Part shown: positions 54,547 through 63,236 of the stretch, in pieces
How positions within the stretch are numbered: the first letter of the stretch is position 1
How the letters are laid out: every line of letters starts with the position of its first letter
DNA from: Microbacterium sp. zg-B96
GTDB taxonomy: Bacteria; Actinomycetota; Actinomycetes; Actinomycetales; Microbacteriaceae
Assembly: GCF_030246865.1 (NCBI RefSeq)
Contig: NZ_CP126738.1
Location: 1,240,001 to 1,304,000, forward strand
Direction of reading: 5' to 3'
Length of the DNA stretch: 64,000 nucleotides
Position numbers and translations under genes: made by a program
Notes under the pieces: generated by a model
What the model was told of the DNA's origin: nothing
Database searches by the model: none
Seen by the model: the letters and a program-made list of their open reading frames with translations, nothing else

Positions 54547-54594
54547 TCGTCCGGCGGTTCCCTGGCTGATCAGCCAGGGAAAACCGCCGGACGA
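54547..54594 (+). terminator. Long hairpin terminator after erpA
   Basis: TCGTCCGGCGGTT pairs with AACCGCCGGACGA and the inner CCCTGGCT with AGCCAGGG around GATC. Outer AGGTTT (54532) and AAACCT (54605) extend the stem. Confidence 0.85.
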
Positions 54595-54685
54595 TGCGTT
54601 TTCAAACCTGAATAGATGGCCTGAATGCGGTGTGACGTTGCCCTAGACTGGCCGATGTCATATCCGCGTCCCGGAAAGGTCCACC

Positions 54686-55582
54686 GTGCGATCGAAACGC
54701 CGCCTCCGCTGGGCAATCATCCCTCTGGGGATCGCCACGGCAGTCTCCCTTGCCGCATGCACCCCGACGGAATTGAACGGCTTCCTTCCCGGCTTCGTGG
54801 AGGACGGTACCCCGACCACCAACCGGACCGAAATGGTCTCGGGGTTGTGGGTCAACTCATGGATCGTGCTGCTGGCCGTCGGTGTCATCACGTGGGGCCT
54901 GATGGGCTGGGCTGCCATCGCCTACCGTCGTCGCCGCGGCCAGACCGGCCTGCCGGTGCAGATGCGCTACAACATGCCGATCGAGATCTTCTACACGGTC
55001 GTGCCGCTGATCCTCGTGGTGGGGTTCTTCGCCTTCACCGCACGTGACCAGTCCATCCTCGAGACGCAGTACGACGACCCCGACGTTTCCATCACCGCCA
55101 TCGGCAAGCAGTGGTCGTGGGACTTCCAGTACAACGACCAAGACGGTGACGCGGACGACGCCGTCTGGACGATGGGTGTCCAGGCCGAGGCCGCAGCCAA
55201 CGGCGACGTGAACCAGGAAGAACTCCCCACGCTGGTGCTCCCTGTCGACCAGACGGTGAAGATCCACCTGCAGTCGCGCGACGTCATCCACTCCTTCTGG
55301 ATCATCGACTTCCTCTACAAGAAGGACATGTACATCGGGCAGGACAACTACTGGTCCTTCACGCCCACCCGCGAAGGCACGTACGCCGGCAAGTGCGCCG
55401 AGCTGTGCGGCGAATACCACTCGATGATGCTCTTCAACGTTGAGGTCGTCAGCGAAGCCGAATACGAGGAATACCTCGTCTCCCTGCGTGAAGCCGGGCA
55501 GACGGGTGACATCAACGACGCATACGACCGACTGCAGAATTTGCCGGGTACGGGGACCAGCGAGTCCCAGGGAGACCACTGA
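54686..55582 (+). CDS. ctaC: Cytochrome c oxidase subunit II
   Basis: 298 residues from GTG at 54686, with GGAAAGG upstream. Lipoprotein signal with lipobox SLAAC at 21-25, two membrane helices near 50-75 and 95-118, and the CuA site [12 protein letters not shown] near 237-248 with the upstream HSFW His. It accepts electrons from cytochrome c domains (here those of QcrC) and passes them to heme a. TAGACT at 54644-54649 is a possible -10. Confidence 0.95.
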   Translation: MRSKRRLRWAIIPLGIATAVSLAACTPTELNGFLPGFVEDGTPTTNRTEMVSGLWVNSWIVLLAVGVITWGLMGWAAIAYRRRRGQTGLPVQMRYNMPIEIFYTVVPLILVVGFFAFTARDQSILETQYDDPDVSITAIGKQWSWDFQYNDQDGDADDAVWTMGVQAEAAANGDVNQEELPTLVLPVDQTVKIHLQSRDVIHSFWIIDFLYKKDMYIGQDNYWSFTPTREGTYAGKCAELCGEYHSMMLFNVEVVSEAEYEEYLVSLREAGQTGDINDAYDRLQNLPGTGTSESQGDH

Positions 55583-55584
55583 AT

Positions 55585-57342
55585 ATGGCGACGCTACTGG
55601 AGGGCACCGAACACGCCCGCCCCACCACCCTTCCGCCGCGACAGGCCGCGCTCCTGAGCTCGTCCCGCGTCGAGCAGAAGGGCAACCTGATCGTCAAGTG
55701 GATCACCTCCACTGACCACAAGACGATCGGGTACATGTACCTGATCTCCTCGGTGCTGTTCTTCCTGCTCGGTGGCGTCATGGCGCTGATCATCCGCGCC
55801 GAGCTGTTCCAGCCCGGCATGCAGGTCGTGCCGACCATGGAGCAGTACAACCAGCTGTTCACGATGCACGGCACGATCATGCTGCTGATGTTCGCGACGC
55901 CGCTGTTCGCCGGGTTCGCCAACGCGATCCTGCCGCTGCAGATCGGTGCGCCCGACGTCGCGTTCCCGCGTCTGAACGCCTTCGCCTTCTGGCTGTTCCT
56001 GTTCGGGTCGCTGATCGCGATCTCCGGCTTCCTCACCCCGCAGGGCGCTGCCGCCTTCGGCTGGTTCGCCTATCAGCCGTTGGCCAATGCCACGTTCTCG
56101 CCCGGTGCGGGCGGAAACCTGTGGATGCTCGGCCTCGGCATGAGCGGCTTCGGGACGATCCTCGGCGCCGTGAACTTCATCACCACGATCATCACGATGC
56201 GTGCCCCCGGAATGACGATGTGGCGCATGCCGATCTTCACCTGGAACACGCTCATCACGAGCATCCTGATCCTGATGGCCTTCCCGGTGCTGGCCGCGGC
56301 GATCCTCTCGGCCGCGTCCGACCGCGTGCTGGGCTCGCACATCTTCGATCCGCAGAACGGCGGTGTGCTGCTGTGGCAGCACCTGTTCTGGTTCTTCGGT
56401 CACCCCGAGGTCTACATCATCGCGCTGCCGTTCTTCGGCATCGTCTCGGAGATCTTCCCGGTGTTCAGCCGCAAGCCGATCTTCGGGTACAAGACCCTCG
56501 TGTACGCCACGATCGCGATCGCCGCACTCTCGGTGGCCGTGTGGGCGCACCACATGTACGTCACGGGAGCCGTGCTCCTGCCGTTCTTCGCATTGATGAC
56601 GATGCTCATCGCGGTGCCCACCGGGGTGAAGATCTTCAACTGGATCGGCACCATGTGGCGCGGGTCGATCACGTTCGAAACCCCCATGGTCTTCGCGCTG
56701 GGCTTCCTGGTGTCGTTCGTCTTCGGTGGCCTGACCGGTGTCATCCTCGCCTCGCCGCCGCTGGACTTCCACCTGTCCGACTCGTACTTCGTGGTCGCGC
56801 ACTTCCACTACGTGGTGTTCGGCACGGTCGTGTTCGCGATGTTCGCCGGGTTCTACTTCTGGTGGCCGAAGTGGACGGGTCGGATGCTCAACGAGCGTCT
56901 CGGCTACGTGCACTTCTGGATGCTGTTCATCGGCTTCCACATGACCTTCCTCGTCCAGCACTGGCTCGGTGTCGACGGCATGGTGCGCCGCTACGCCAAC
57001 TACTCCGAGGCGGACGGATGGACCTGGGGCAACCAGCTCTCCACCGTGGGCGCGATCATCCTGGGCGCATCGATGCTGCCGTTCTTCCTGAACGTGTGGA
57101 TCACCTCGCGCAAGGCCAAGACGGTCACCGTGAACGACCCGTGGGGCTATGGCGGTTCGCTCGAGTGGGCCACCAGCTGCCCGCCGCCGCGCCACAACTT
57201 CACGTCGATCCCGCGTATCCGCAGTGAGCGCCCGGCGTTCGACCTGAATCACCCCGAAGCCGCCGTCCCGGTGGGCGTGGGTCCTGCAAAGGACGCCCCA
57301 GACGCCCCCGTTGTCGACGTCGCCGAAGGAGAGGTGAAGTAA
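55585..57342 (+). CDS. ctaD: Cytochrome c oxidase subunit I
   Basis: 585 residues, twelve membrane helices of the aa3-type heme-copper oxidase. FTMHGTIM (heme a ligand), [14 protein letters not shown] (CuB His and cross-linked Tyr), HHMYVTG (CuB His pair) and HFHYVVFG (heme a and a3 ligands) are present. It reduces oxygen to water and pumps protons. It starts two bases after ctaC, and ctaF follows immediately. Confidence 0.97.
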   Translation: MATLLEGTEHARPTTLPPRQAALLSSSRVEQKGNLIVKWITSTDHKTIGYMYLISSVLFFLLGGVMALIIRAELFQPGMQVVPTMEQYNQLFTMHGTIMLLMFATPLFAGFANAILPLQIGAPDVAFPRLNAFAFWLFLFGSLIAISGFLTPQGAAAFGWFAYQPLANATFSPGAGGNLWMLGLGMSGFGTILGAVNFITTIITMRAPGMTMWRMPIFTWNTLITSILILMAFPVLAAAILSAASDRVLGSHIFDPQNGGVLLWQHLFWFFGHPEVYIIALPFFGIVSEIFPVFSRKPIFGYKTLVYATIAIAALSVAVWAHHMYVTGAVLLPFFALMTMLIAVPTGVKIFNWIGTMWRGSITFETPMVFALGFLVSFVFGGLTGVILASPPLDFHLSDSYFVVAHFHYVVFGTVVFAMFAGFYFWWPKWTGRMLNERLGYVHFWMLFIGFHMTFLVQHWLGVDGMVRRYANYSEADGWTWGNQLSTVGAIILGASMLPFFLNVWITSRKAKTVTVNDPWGYGGSLEWATSCPPPRHNFTSIPRIRSERPAFDLNHPEAAVPVGVGPAKDAPDAPVVDVAEGEVK

Positions 57343-57777
57343 GTGAAGACCAACGTCAACCTGTGGTGGATCCTCGGCGTCTTCTTCCTGATCGTCGGCA
57401 TCGTCTACACGTGGTGGAACATCATCGCGTACCCCGAGCTGGCCTGGTACCAGGCCATCGAATGGGTCGGCTCGGTCGCGCTGTTCTTCACCGTCTTCAT
57501 GTCCGGTCTCATCGGCTTCTACGTGGACCGTGTGCACCGGGCGCAGGGCGGCGAGTTGCCCGAGGACATCCTCACGGCGGACATCGATGACGGTGACCCC
57601 GAGATGGGGGAGTTCAGCCCGTGGTCCTGGTGGCCCCTGGTGCTCGCGTTCTCGGCTGCACTGGCGATGATCGGCTTCGCGGTCGGTGCGTTCATGATCC
57701 CGATCGGAATCGGTGTGTTCGTCATCGCTCTGGTCGGGTGGGTGTTCGAGTACTACCGCGGGTACTTCGCGCGCTGA
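57343..57777 (+). CDS. ctaF: Cytochrome c oxidase subunit IV (actinobacterial CtaF)
   Basis: 144 residues from GTG directly after the ctaD stop. Four membrane helices; the KTNVNLWWILGVFFLIVGIVY start and the GDPEMGEFSPWSWWPL loop are typical of actinobacterial subunit IV. A structural subunit of the bc1-aa3 supercomplex. Confidence 0.92.
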   Translation: MKTNVNLWWILGVFFLIVGIVYTWWNIIAYPELAWYQAIEWVGSVALFFTVFMSGLIGFYVDRVHRAQGGELPEDILTADIDDGDPEMGEFSPWSWWPLVLAFSAALAMIGFAVGAFMIPIGIGVFVIALVGWVFEYYRGYFAR

Positions 57778-57784
57778 TCCTGCC

Positions 57785-58576
57785 ATGACGGCTCGACTGA
57801 GAGCCGCCGCCGTTTCCCACGTCGGCGAGTTCCGCACCATCAATCAGGATGCCGCGTTCGCCGCGCCCTGGGCAGCCGCCGTCGCCGACGGCGTCGGAGG
57901 CGGCCCGGCCGGCGACCTGGCGTCGTCCGCGCTCCTGCACCGGCTCGTGTCCGGCCGCCCGGTGATGCGCGACGCGGAGCAGTTGGCCGCCCGCATCCGC
58001 TGGGCCAATTGGGACATCGGCGCACACGCCCGCCGCGACCCCACCCTGGCGGGCATGGCGACGACTTTCACCGGTCTGTGGTTCGGGCACGACGGGGCGC
58101 TGCTGCTGGCACACACCGGCGATTCGCGCGCGTACCTGCTGCGTGACGGGGCGCTGAGCCTGCAGACCCGCGACGACTCGTTGGTGCAGGCGCTCGTTGA
58201 CCAGGGGTTGCTGAGCCCCGAGGAGGCCGCAGTCCACCCCCGTCGCAACATCATCACCGCGTCGCTGAGTGGCGATGAGGAGGATGTCGTCTCCGTCGCC
58301 GAGCTGCAGCCGATGCCGGGGGACCGGTGGCTGCTGTGCAGCGATGGCGTGAGCGACTACGTCCCGCGCGACGAGCTCGAGCGTCTGCTCGCCCTCGCCC
58401 CGTCGCCCGAGCGCGCGGCGGACTGGGTGGTGCGCGTGGCGCTTGACGCCGGCACCCGGGACAACGCTACGGCGGTCGTGTGCGATGTCGTAGCAGGGCC
58501 CGCGCAGTTCGACGAGGCTCCGGTGTTCGCCGGCGCCGCGGCGCAGCGCTTCTTCGAGGGCCTCGACACCGCCTGA
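57785..58576 (+). CDS. PP2C-family serine/threonine protein phosphatase
   Basis: 263 residues. Metal-binding motifs of PPM phosphatases: RTINQDAAF near 19, VADGVGGG near 34, HTGDSRAYLLRDG near 113, SDGVSDYV near 187 and TRDNATAVVCD near 226. No membrane anchor, so it acts in the cytosol. It begins seven bases after ctaF, so it is probably cotranscribed with the oxidase genes, an uncommon neighbour. Targets unknown; kinase partners could include the PASTA kinase of this window. Confidence 0.88.
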   Translation: MTARLRAAAVSHVGEFRTINQDAAFAAPWAAAVADGVGGGPAGDLASSALLHRLVSGRPVMRDAEQLAARIRWANWDIGAHARRDPTLAGMATTFTGLWFGHDGALLLAHTGDSRAYLLRDGALSLQTRDDSLVQALVDQGLLSPEEAAVHPRRNIITASLSGDEEDVVSVAELQPMPGDRWLLCSDGVSDYVPRDELERLLALAPSPERAADWVVRVALDAGTRDNATAVVCDVVAGPAQFDEAPVFAGAAAQRFFEGLDTA

Positions 58577-58588
58577 ACCCGCGCCGGC

Positions 58589-58993
58589 TCAGTGCACGCG
58601 CATCACCAGCGGGTCGAAGGTGCGGGGGAGCGGTCCATACTCGTTCTCGATCGGCTGGCCCTCCCGCGCCCAGTACTCGTAACCGCCGATCATCTCCCGC
58701 ACCTCGTACCCGGCGGCGGCGAACGCCAGCGCGCCCTTGGCGCCGGCGTTGCATCCGGGACTCCAGCAGTAGACCACGACCGGCACCGCCGGATCCAGCT
58801 CCTGGCGAGCGCGCCGGGCGATCTGTCGGTGCGGCAGGTGCACGGCACCGGGAATGCGGCCCTGCTCCCACGCCTCGGCACTACGCACGTCGACGAGGAC
58901 GAACGCGTCGCCTGCCTGCTGGGCTGCGTACACGTCGGACGGATCGGTCTCGTGACGCAGTTTTGCGGCGAAGAAGGTCTGGGCGTCAGTCAT
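58589..58993 (-). CDS. Rhodanese-like sulfurtransferase
   Basis: 134 residues, single rhodanese domain. VLVDVRSAEAWEQGRIPGAVHLPH is near 32-55 and the active-site loop is YCWSPGCNAGAKGA near 74-87, with the catalytic Cys at its start. It transfers sulfane sulfur or acts as a redox-linked thiol protein. A TAGCGT box lies six bases before the ATG (leaderless). Convergent with the PP2C gene. Confidence 0.87.
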   Translation of the reverse strand: MTDAQTFFAAKLRHETDPSDVYAAQQAGDAFVLVDVRSAEAWEQGRIPGAVHLPHRQIARRARQELDPAVPVVVYCWSPGCNAGAKGALAFAAAGYEVREMIGGYEYWAREGQPIENEYGPLPRTFDPLVMRVH

Positions 58994-58999
58994 ATCCTC

Positions 59000-59005
59000 A
59001 CGCTA
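59000..59005 (-). promoter_or_regulatory. -10 box for the rhodanese gene
   Basis: TAGCGT on the minus strand, six bases before the ATG at 58993. Confidence 0.45.
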
Positions 59006-59075
59006 GGGACGGATGCCGCAGCCGCACGAGCCGGCGGCGGACAAGCGCCGTCGTAATCCTGCCGAAGCGTTCCGC

Positions 59076-59106
59076 TTGACCTTGACACTGTGACAGGGTG
59101 TCGAAT
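59076..59106 (+). promoter_or_regulatory. MerR-type promoter with 19-bp spacer
   Basis: TTGACC (59076-59081) and TCGAAT (59101-59106) are separated by 19 bp. Between them a dyad ACCTTGACAC-T-GTGACAGGGT (8 of 10 pairs match) fills the spacer. This long-spacer, spacer-dyad layout is typical of MerR-activated promoters. A MerR-type gene is the second gene downstream. Confidence 0.75.
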
Positions 59107-59125
59107 GGCTGCGGAGGTGGTCGTC

Positions 59126-59800
59126 ATGACTGGACAGCACGCGACGTCGGCGGTGGCGCAGTTGCATGCTGCGCTGACAGCGGCGGATGCATCCGCTCGG
59201 CTGCAAGCCGCACTGACGGCGGGCACGCATCCCCACAGCCAGTACGTTGACGTGCTCGTGCAGCGGTGCGCGCTCGAACCCGACTTCTCTGTGCGCGACA
59301 TGCTCACCTGGGCCCTCACGCGCCATGAGCGCACGGTCGCCCTCGACCGGCTCCTGCCCGAGCTGGCGTCGGCGATCCCGCAGGCGAGGAGCCAGGCGTT
59401 GCACACGCTGTCGAAGATCGGGGACCCGGGCGCGTGGCCCGCCATCACGGCGGCGCTGTTGCGCGACGACGACGACGATGTCGCGCGGGCGGCGTGGCGC
59501 ACGGCTGCCGGCCTGGCGCCGGAGGCGGCGCGGCCGGCACTCGCGCGCGAGCTTGCGTCGCAGCTCGGGCGCGGCGGTCGCGACCTGCAGCGCAGCCTGA
59601 GCCGTGCGCTGGCTGCACTGGGGGCCGCGGCGGACGAAGTCGTCGGCGAGGCATCCGTTGCTGCAGATTCTGCGGTGCGGGCCCATGGGCTGGCGACGGC
59701 GCACCTGAGGGACCATCCCGACGACGGCTTCGACGCGGCGGTCGCACACGCGCAGCGGGTGGTCGCAGTCCGGTCCGCACCGAAAGGGCAGGAGGGATAG
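59126..59800 (+). CDS. HEAT-repeat protein
   Basis: 224 residues from ATG at 59126, with GGAGGTGG five bases upstream; earlier in-frame starts overlap the promoter. At least four HEAT-like helical repeats (DFSVRDMLTWALTRH, ARSQALHTLSKIGDPGAWPA, DDVARAAWRTAAGL and others) suggest a protein-binding solenoid. It is followed two bases later by a MerR/HEAT gene under the same MerR-type promoter. Partner and role unknown. Confidence 0.75.
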   Translation: MTGQHATSAVAQLHAALTAADASARLQAALTAGTHPHSQYVDVLVQRCALEPDFSVRDMLTWALTRHERTVALDRLLPELASAIPQARSQALHTLSKIGDPGAWPAITAALLRDDDDDVARAAWRTAAGLAPEAARPALARELASQLGRGGRDLQRSLSRALAALGAAADEVVGEASVAADSAVRAHGLATAHLRDHPDDGFDAAVAHAQRVVAVRSAPKGQEG

Positions 59801-59802
59801 CC

Positions 59803-60219
59803 GTGCTCATCGGCGAGGTCTCGGAGCGCTCCGGTGTCAGCGCTCGCATGCTGCGACACTACGACCGGCTGGGCGTACGGTCACGTGCTCAGTTCGCGCG
59901 AGCTCGCGGTGGGGACACCGGTGCGATCGACGCTCTCGTGGCCCACGTCGTCGTGGGTGAGCACGACATCGAGGCCGGCGACCTGCTCGCGATGCTCGCG
60001 GGCGAGGAGAGCACTGCGCGCACGATCGCGGGCGTGTTGCGCGATGCTGCCACGACGGCCACGGCGCCCGGTCGACGACGCATCGCCGCGACGCTCGCGC
60101 CCCTCCCAGGGTCGGAGGCGGCAGGGATCCTGTCGACGCTGGCGGCGGATCCCGACCGCGGCGTGGCGCTCACGGCCGCTGCGGTGCTCACCGCGCGAGA
60201 CAGCCCCACGCGGCGGTAG
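59803..60219 (+). pseudogene. Shortened MerR-HEAT regulator, probable internal deletion
   Basis: 138 residues from GTG at 59803, GGAGGGA upstream. The first 24 or so residues (LIGEVSERSGVSARMLRHYDRLG) are a standard MerR helix-turn-helix, but the wing and dimerisation helix that should follow are missing. From about residue 30 the sequence is HEAT-like (ARARGGDTGAIDALVAHVVVGEHDIEA) to an end VALTAAAVLTARDS, as in longer MerR proteins with HEAT tails. The frame is open, so a short product is possible, but it is unlikely to bind DNA normally. It shares a promoter with the HEAT gene. Confidence 0.6.
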
Positions 60220-60241
60220 CCCCCGCGGGAACCCCCGCCGC

Positions 60242-60290
60242 GCAACGAGGAACGGCCCCGGCGATGATCGCCGGGGCCGTTCCTCGTTGC
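60242..60290. terminator. 24-bp perfect bidirectional terminator
   Basis: The arm at 60242-60265 (starting GCAACGAGGAACGG) pairs with the arm at 60267-60290 without mismatch, with one central base. It sits between the convergent MerR-like gene and qcrB. Confidence 0.85.
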
Positions 60291-60295
60291 CGGAC

Positions 60296-62119
60296 TCAGG
60301 AGTCCGTGGAGTTCTTCTTCTCGTCGCCCTCGTCGGGGATGATCACGTTCGAGGGGCGGTTGGCCGTCTCACTGTTGTGACCGTCGTCGATCGGGTGCAG
60401 GGGAGCGTTGGGGACACCGGCGCGCTCGTGGGCGCCCTGGATCTCTGCGGCCTCTTCCTGCGCCATCTCGTCCAGCGAGTGGTGCTGGTGCGCCACGGCC
60501 GCGTCGAGCTCGCTCTGCGTCAGCGGAGTGAGGCGGTCCTCGAAGAACCAGCGCGACAGGCTCGCGCGCAGGTTCTCGTGCCACGGGATGCGTCCCTTGG
60601 CGTTGGGCCGCACGACCAGCGGTGCGTCGGTCTCGGTGCTGACCAGCTTGACGCGCTCGTACTCGTCGACGGGCTGGTGAACCTCGATGTACTCGCCGCC
60701 GGGCAGGCGCACGATGCGACCTGACTCGTAGCCGTGCAGCACGATCTCGCGATCCTTCTTCTGCAGCGCGAGACAGATGCGCTTGGTGACGAAGTACGCG
60801 ATGACCGGGCCGACGATCAGCAGCGCCTGCAGGGCGTGGATGACGCCTTCCATGGTGAGGAAGAAGTGTGTGGCGATGATGTCCGAGGATGCCGCAGCCC
60901 ACAGCACCGCGTAGAACGTGACGCCGGCCGCGCCGATGGCGGTGCGGGTGGCGGCGTTGCGGGGGCGCTGGGCGATGTGGTGCTCGCGCTTGTCGCCGGT
61001 GATCCACGCCTCGATGAAGGGGTAGATCGCGACGAGCACGATGAACAGTCCCAGCACGCCCAGGGGCAGCAGGATGTTCCACGACCAGGTGTGGTTGAGG
61101 AAGACCGACTCCAGGTGCGGTGGCACCAGGCGCAGCGCACCATCGGCGAAGCCGATGTACCAGTCAGGCTGCGTACCTGCCGACACCGGCGACGGGTCGT
61201 ACGGGCCGTAGTTCCAGATCGGGTTGATCGTGAACAGTGCCGCGATGAAGACGATCACGCCGAACGTGATGAAGAAGAACCCGCCCATCTTCGACATGTA
61301 CACCGGCATCATCGGGTAACCGACGACGTTGCTGTTCGTGCGGCCGGGGCCGGCGAACTGCGTGTGCTTGTTGATGACCATCAGCATGAGGTGCACGACC
61401 AGCAACGCCACGAGGATCGCGGGGAGGAGCAGGATGTGCAGTGTGTAGAGCCGTCCCACGATGTCGGTGCCCGGGAACTCGCCGCCGAAGAGGAGGAACG
61501 AGATCCAGGTTCCGACCAGCGGGATGCCCTTGACCATGCCGTCGATGATGCGCAGGCCGTTGCCCGAGAGCAGGTCGTCGGGAAGCGAGTACCCGGTGAA
61601 GCCCTCGCCCAGCGCCAGGATGAACAGCACGAAGCCGATGACCCAGTTCAGCTCGCGGGGCTTGCGGAACGCGCCGGTGAAGAACACGCGCAGCATGTGC
61701 ACGCCGATGCCCGCGATGAACACGAGCGCGGCCCAGTGGTGGATCTGGCGCACCAGCAGGCCACCGCGGACGTCGAAGGAGATCCGCAGCGTGGATTCCA
61801 GCGCCGCAGACATCTCGATGCCGCGCATCGGGGCGAACGCACCGTAATAGTGCGTCTCGGTCATCGACGCCTGGAAGAAGAAGGTCAGGAACGTGCCGGA
61901 CAGCAGCACGACGACGAAGCTCCACAGCGCAATCTCACCCAGCATGAACGACCAGTGGTCGGGGAAGATCTTGCGGCCCAGCTCTTTGACGAACCCGGAG
62001 AGGCTGGTGCGCTCATCGATGTAGTTCGCGGCGCCGGCGACGAACTTGCCGCCGAGCGGCTTCTCGTTCGACGACTTCGGCTCCTCGGCCGTTGCCTCGG
62101 TGACAGTTGCGGTGCTCAA
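60296..62119 (-). CDS. qcrB: Cytochrome bc1 complex cytochrome b subunit
   Basis: 607 residues from a TTG start at 62119 that overlaps the qcrA stop by four bases. Cytochrome b core with eight to nine membrane helices; heme ligands in RQIHHWAALVFIAGIGVHMLR and LYTLHILLLPAILVALLVVHL, and the Qo-site PDWY segment. A C-terminal extension of about 150 residues, typical of actinobacteria, ends in a charged tail. It oxidises menaquinol in the bc1-aa3 supercomplex. An alternative start is not evident. Confidence 0.94.
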   Translation of the reverse strand: MSTATVTEATAEEPKSSNEKPLGGKFVAGAANYIDERTSLSGFVKELGRKIFPDHWSFMLGEIALWSFVVVLLSGTFLTFFFQASMTETHYYGAFAPMRGIEMSAALESTLRISFDVRGGLLVRQIHHWAALVFIAGIGVHMLRVFFTGAFRKPRELNWVIGFVLFILALGEGFTGYSLPDDLLSGNGLRIIDGMVKGIPLVGTWISFLLFGGEFPGTDIVGRLYTLHILLLPAILVALLVVHLMLMVINKHTQFAGPGRTNSNVVGYPMMPVYMSKMGGFFFITFGVIVFIAALFTINPIWNYGPYDPSPVSAGTQPDWYIGFADGALRLVPPHLESVFLNHTWSWNILLPLGVLGLFIVLVAIYPFIEAWITGDKREHHIAQRPRNAATRTAIGAAGVTFYAVLWAAASSDIIATHFFLTMEGVIHALQALLIVGPVIAYFVTKRICLALQKKDREIVLHGYESGRIVRLPGGEYIEVHQPVDEYERVKLVSTETDAPLVVRPNAKGRIPWHENLRASLSRWFFEDRLTPLTQSELDAAVAHQHHSLDEMAQEEAAEIQGAHERAGVPNAPLHPIDDGHNSETANRPSNVIIPDEGDEKKNSTDS

Positions 62120-63195
62120 TGGCGCTCCCAGAAGCTCGGGCCGACCGGCTCGGTGAAGTCGCTGCGGGCGACGAGGTAACCCTCGTCGTCGACGGTGATG
62201 GGCAGCTGAGGCAGCGGGCGGGCTGCCGGACCGAAGATGACCGCCGCGCCGTCCGACACGTCGAACTGCGACTGGTGGCAGGGGCACAGCAGGTGGTGGG
62301 TCTGCTGCTCGTACAGGGCGACGGGGCAGCCGACGTGCGTGCAGACCTTGGAGTAGGCCACGATGCCGTCGTATGACCAGTCGGCCCGATCGGCCGATTC
62401 CTTGAGCTGCTCGGGGAGCAGCCGCACGGCCAGCACGATGGCCTTGGCCTTCTCTTCGAGGTAACCGTCGTGGTGGCTGAGCTCGGCAAGCGACGCGGGG
62501 ATGACGTGCACAGCGGAGCCGAGGGTCATGTCGGCGGCACGGAGCGGCAGACCGCTGGGGTCGTGCGCGAGACGCTCGCCTTCCTTCCACATGGTGTGGC
62601 TGAGCAGGTACACCGGATCGCCGGCGTGCGGGTGCTCGGGAGTGTTCTCCGGGGCCAGACCGCGGAACAGCGTGATGCCGGGGATCACCGACGCCGCGAG
62701 AGCGGCGAAGAGCGAGTTGCGGATCATGGTGCGACGGCCGAACCCGGACTCCTCGTTGGCTTCGCGGAAGCCCTGCACCGCGGCTGCACGGGTGGCATCG
62801 CGGCCACGGGTGGCGTGACGAGGCTCGGTGAACTCCTTGTCGGACATGATCGCCTTGGACCAGTGGATCGCACCCAGTCCGATCGCCAGCAGTGCCAGCC
62901 CGATGCCGAGACCGATGAAGAGGTTGTTGTGGCGGATGTCGATAATCCGACCGCTCTCGATCGGGAAGATCATGTAGGCGGCGACCGCCCAGATGCTACC
63001 CGCGAGGGAGAGGTAGAACAGCGTGTAGACCGTACGCTCGGCGCGCTTCATCGCCGCCGGATCCTTGTCCGTCATGCGCGCGCGATGCGGGGGCAGACCC
63101 GGGTTGTGCACGGGGTCGGATACCGCGACTGCGAGCCCCGGGGAAGGCTTCCAAGAAGCCCTCTCGTGCTCGAGCGCGTCGTCCTCGTGTGTCAT
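62116..63195 (-). CDS. qcrA: Cytochrome bc1 complex Rieske iron-sulfur subunit
   Basis: 359 residues. Three N-terminal membrane helices (two near 55-105, one near 160-180), as in actinobacterial QcrA, and a C-terminal Rieske domain with CTHVGC and CPCHQS supplying the 2Cys-2His ligands of the 2Fe-2S cluster. It moves electrons from menaquinol to the QcrC hemes. It lies between qcrC and qcrB; the gap to qcrC is 41 bp. Confidence 0.94.
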   Translation of the reverse strand: MTHEDDALEHERASWKPSPGLAVAVSDPVHNPGLPPHRARMTDKDPAAMKRAERTVYTLFYLSLAGSIWAVAAYMIFPIESGRIIDIRHNNLFIGLGIGLALLAIGLGAIHWSKAIMSDKEFTEPRHATRGRDATRAAAVQGFREANEESGFGRRTMIRNSLFAALAASVIPGITLFRGLAPENTPEHPHAGDPVYLLSHTMWKEGERLAHDPSGLPLRAADMTLGSAVHVIPASLAELSHHDGYLEEKAKAIVLAVRLLPEQLKESADRADWSYDGIVAYSKVCTHVGCPVALYEQQTHHLLCPCHQSQFDVSDGAAVIFGPAARPLPQLPITVDDEGYLVARSDFTEPVGPSFWERH

Positions 63196-63236
63196 GGTGC
63201 TCCTCGTACGTTCCGTAATGCTGTGTCAGTGATCGA

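Noticed and set aside
54547..54594. Insertion-sequence end before ctaC
   Set aside because: The inverted repeat is self-contained with a 4-base loop directly after erpA and fits a terminator; no transposase or target duplication.
59803..60219. Intact MerR regulator
   Set aside because: The wing and dimerisation helix are absent after residue 24, so it was called a probable internal-deletion remnant.
60734..62179. 481-codon open frame antisense to qcrB
   Set aside because: Asp/Glu/His-rich antisense shadow; qcrB has complete heme-ligand motifs.
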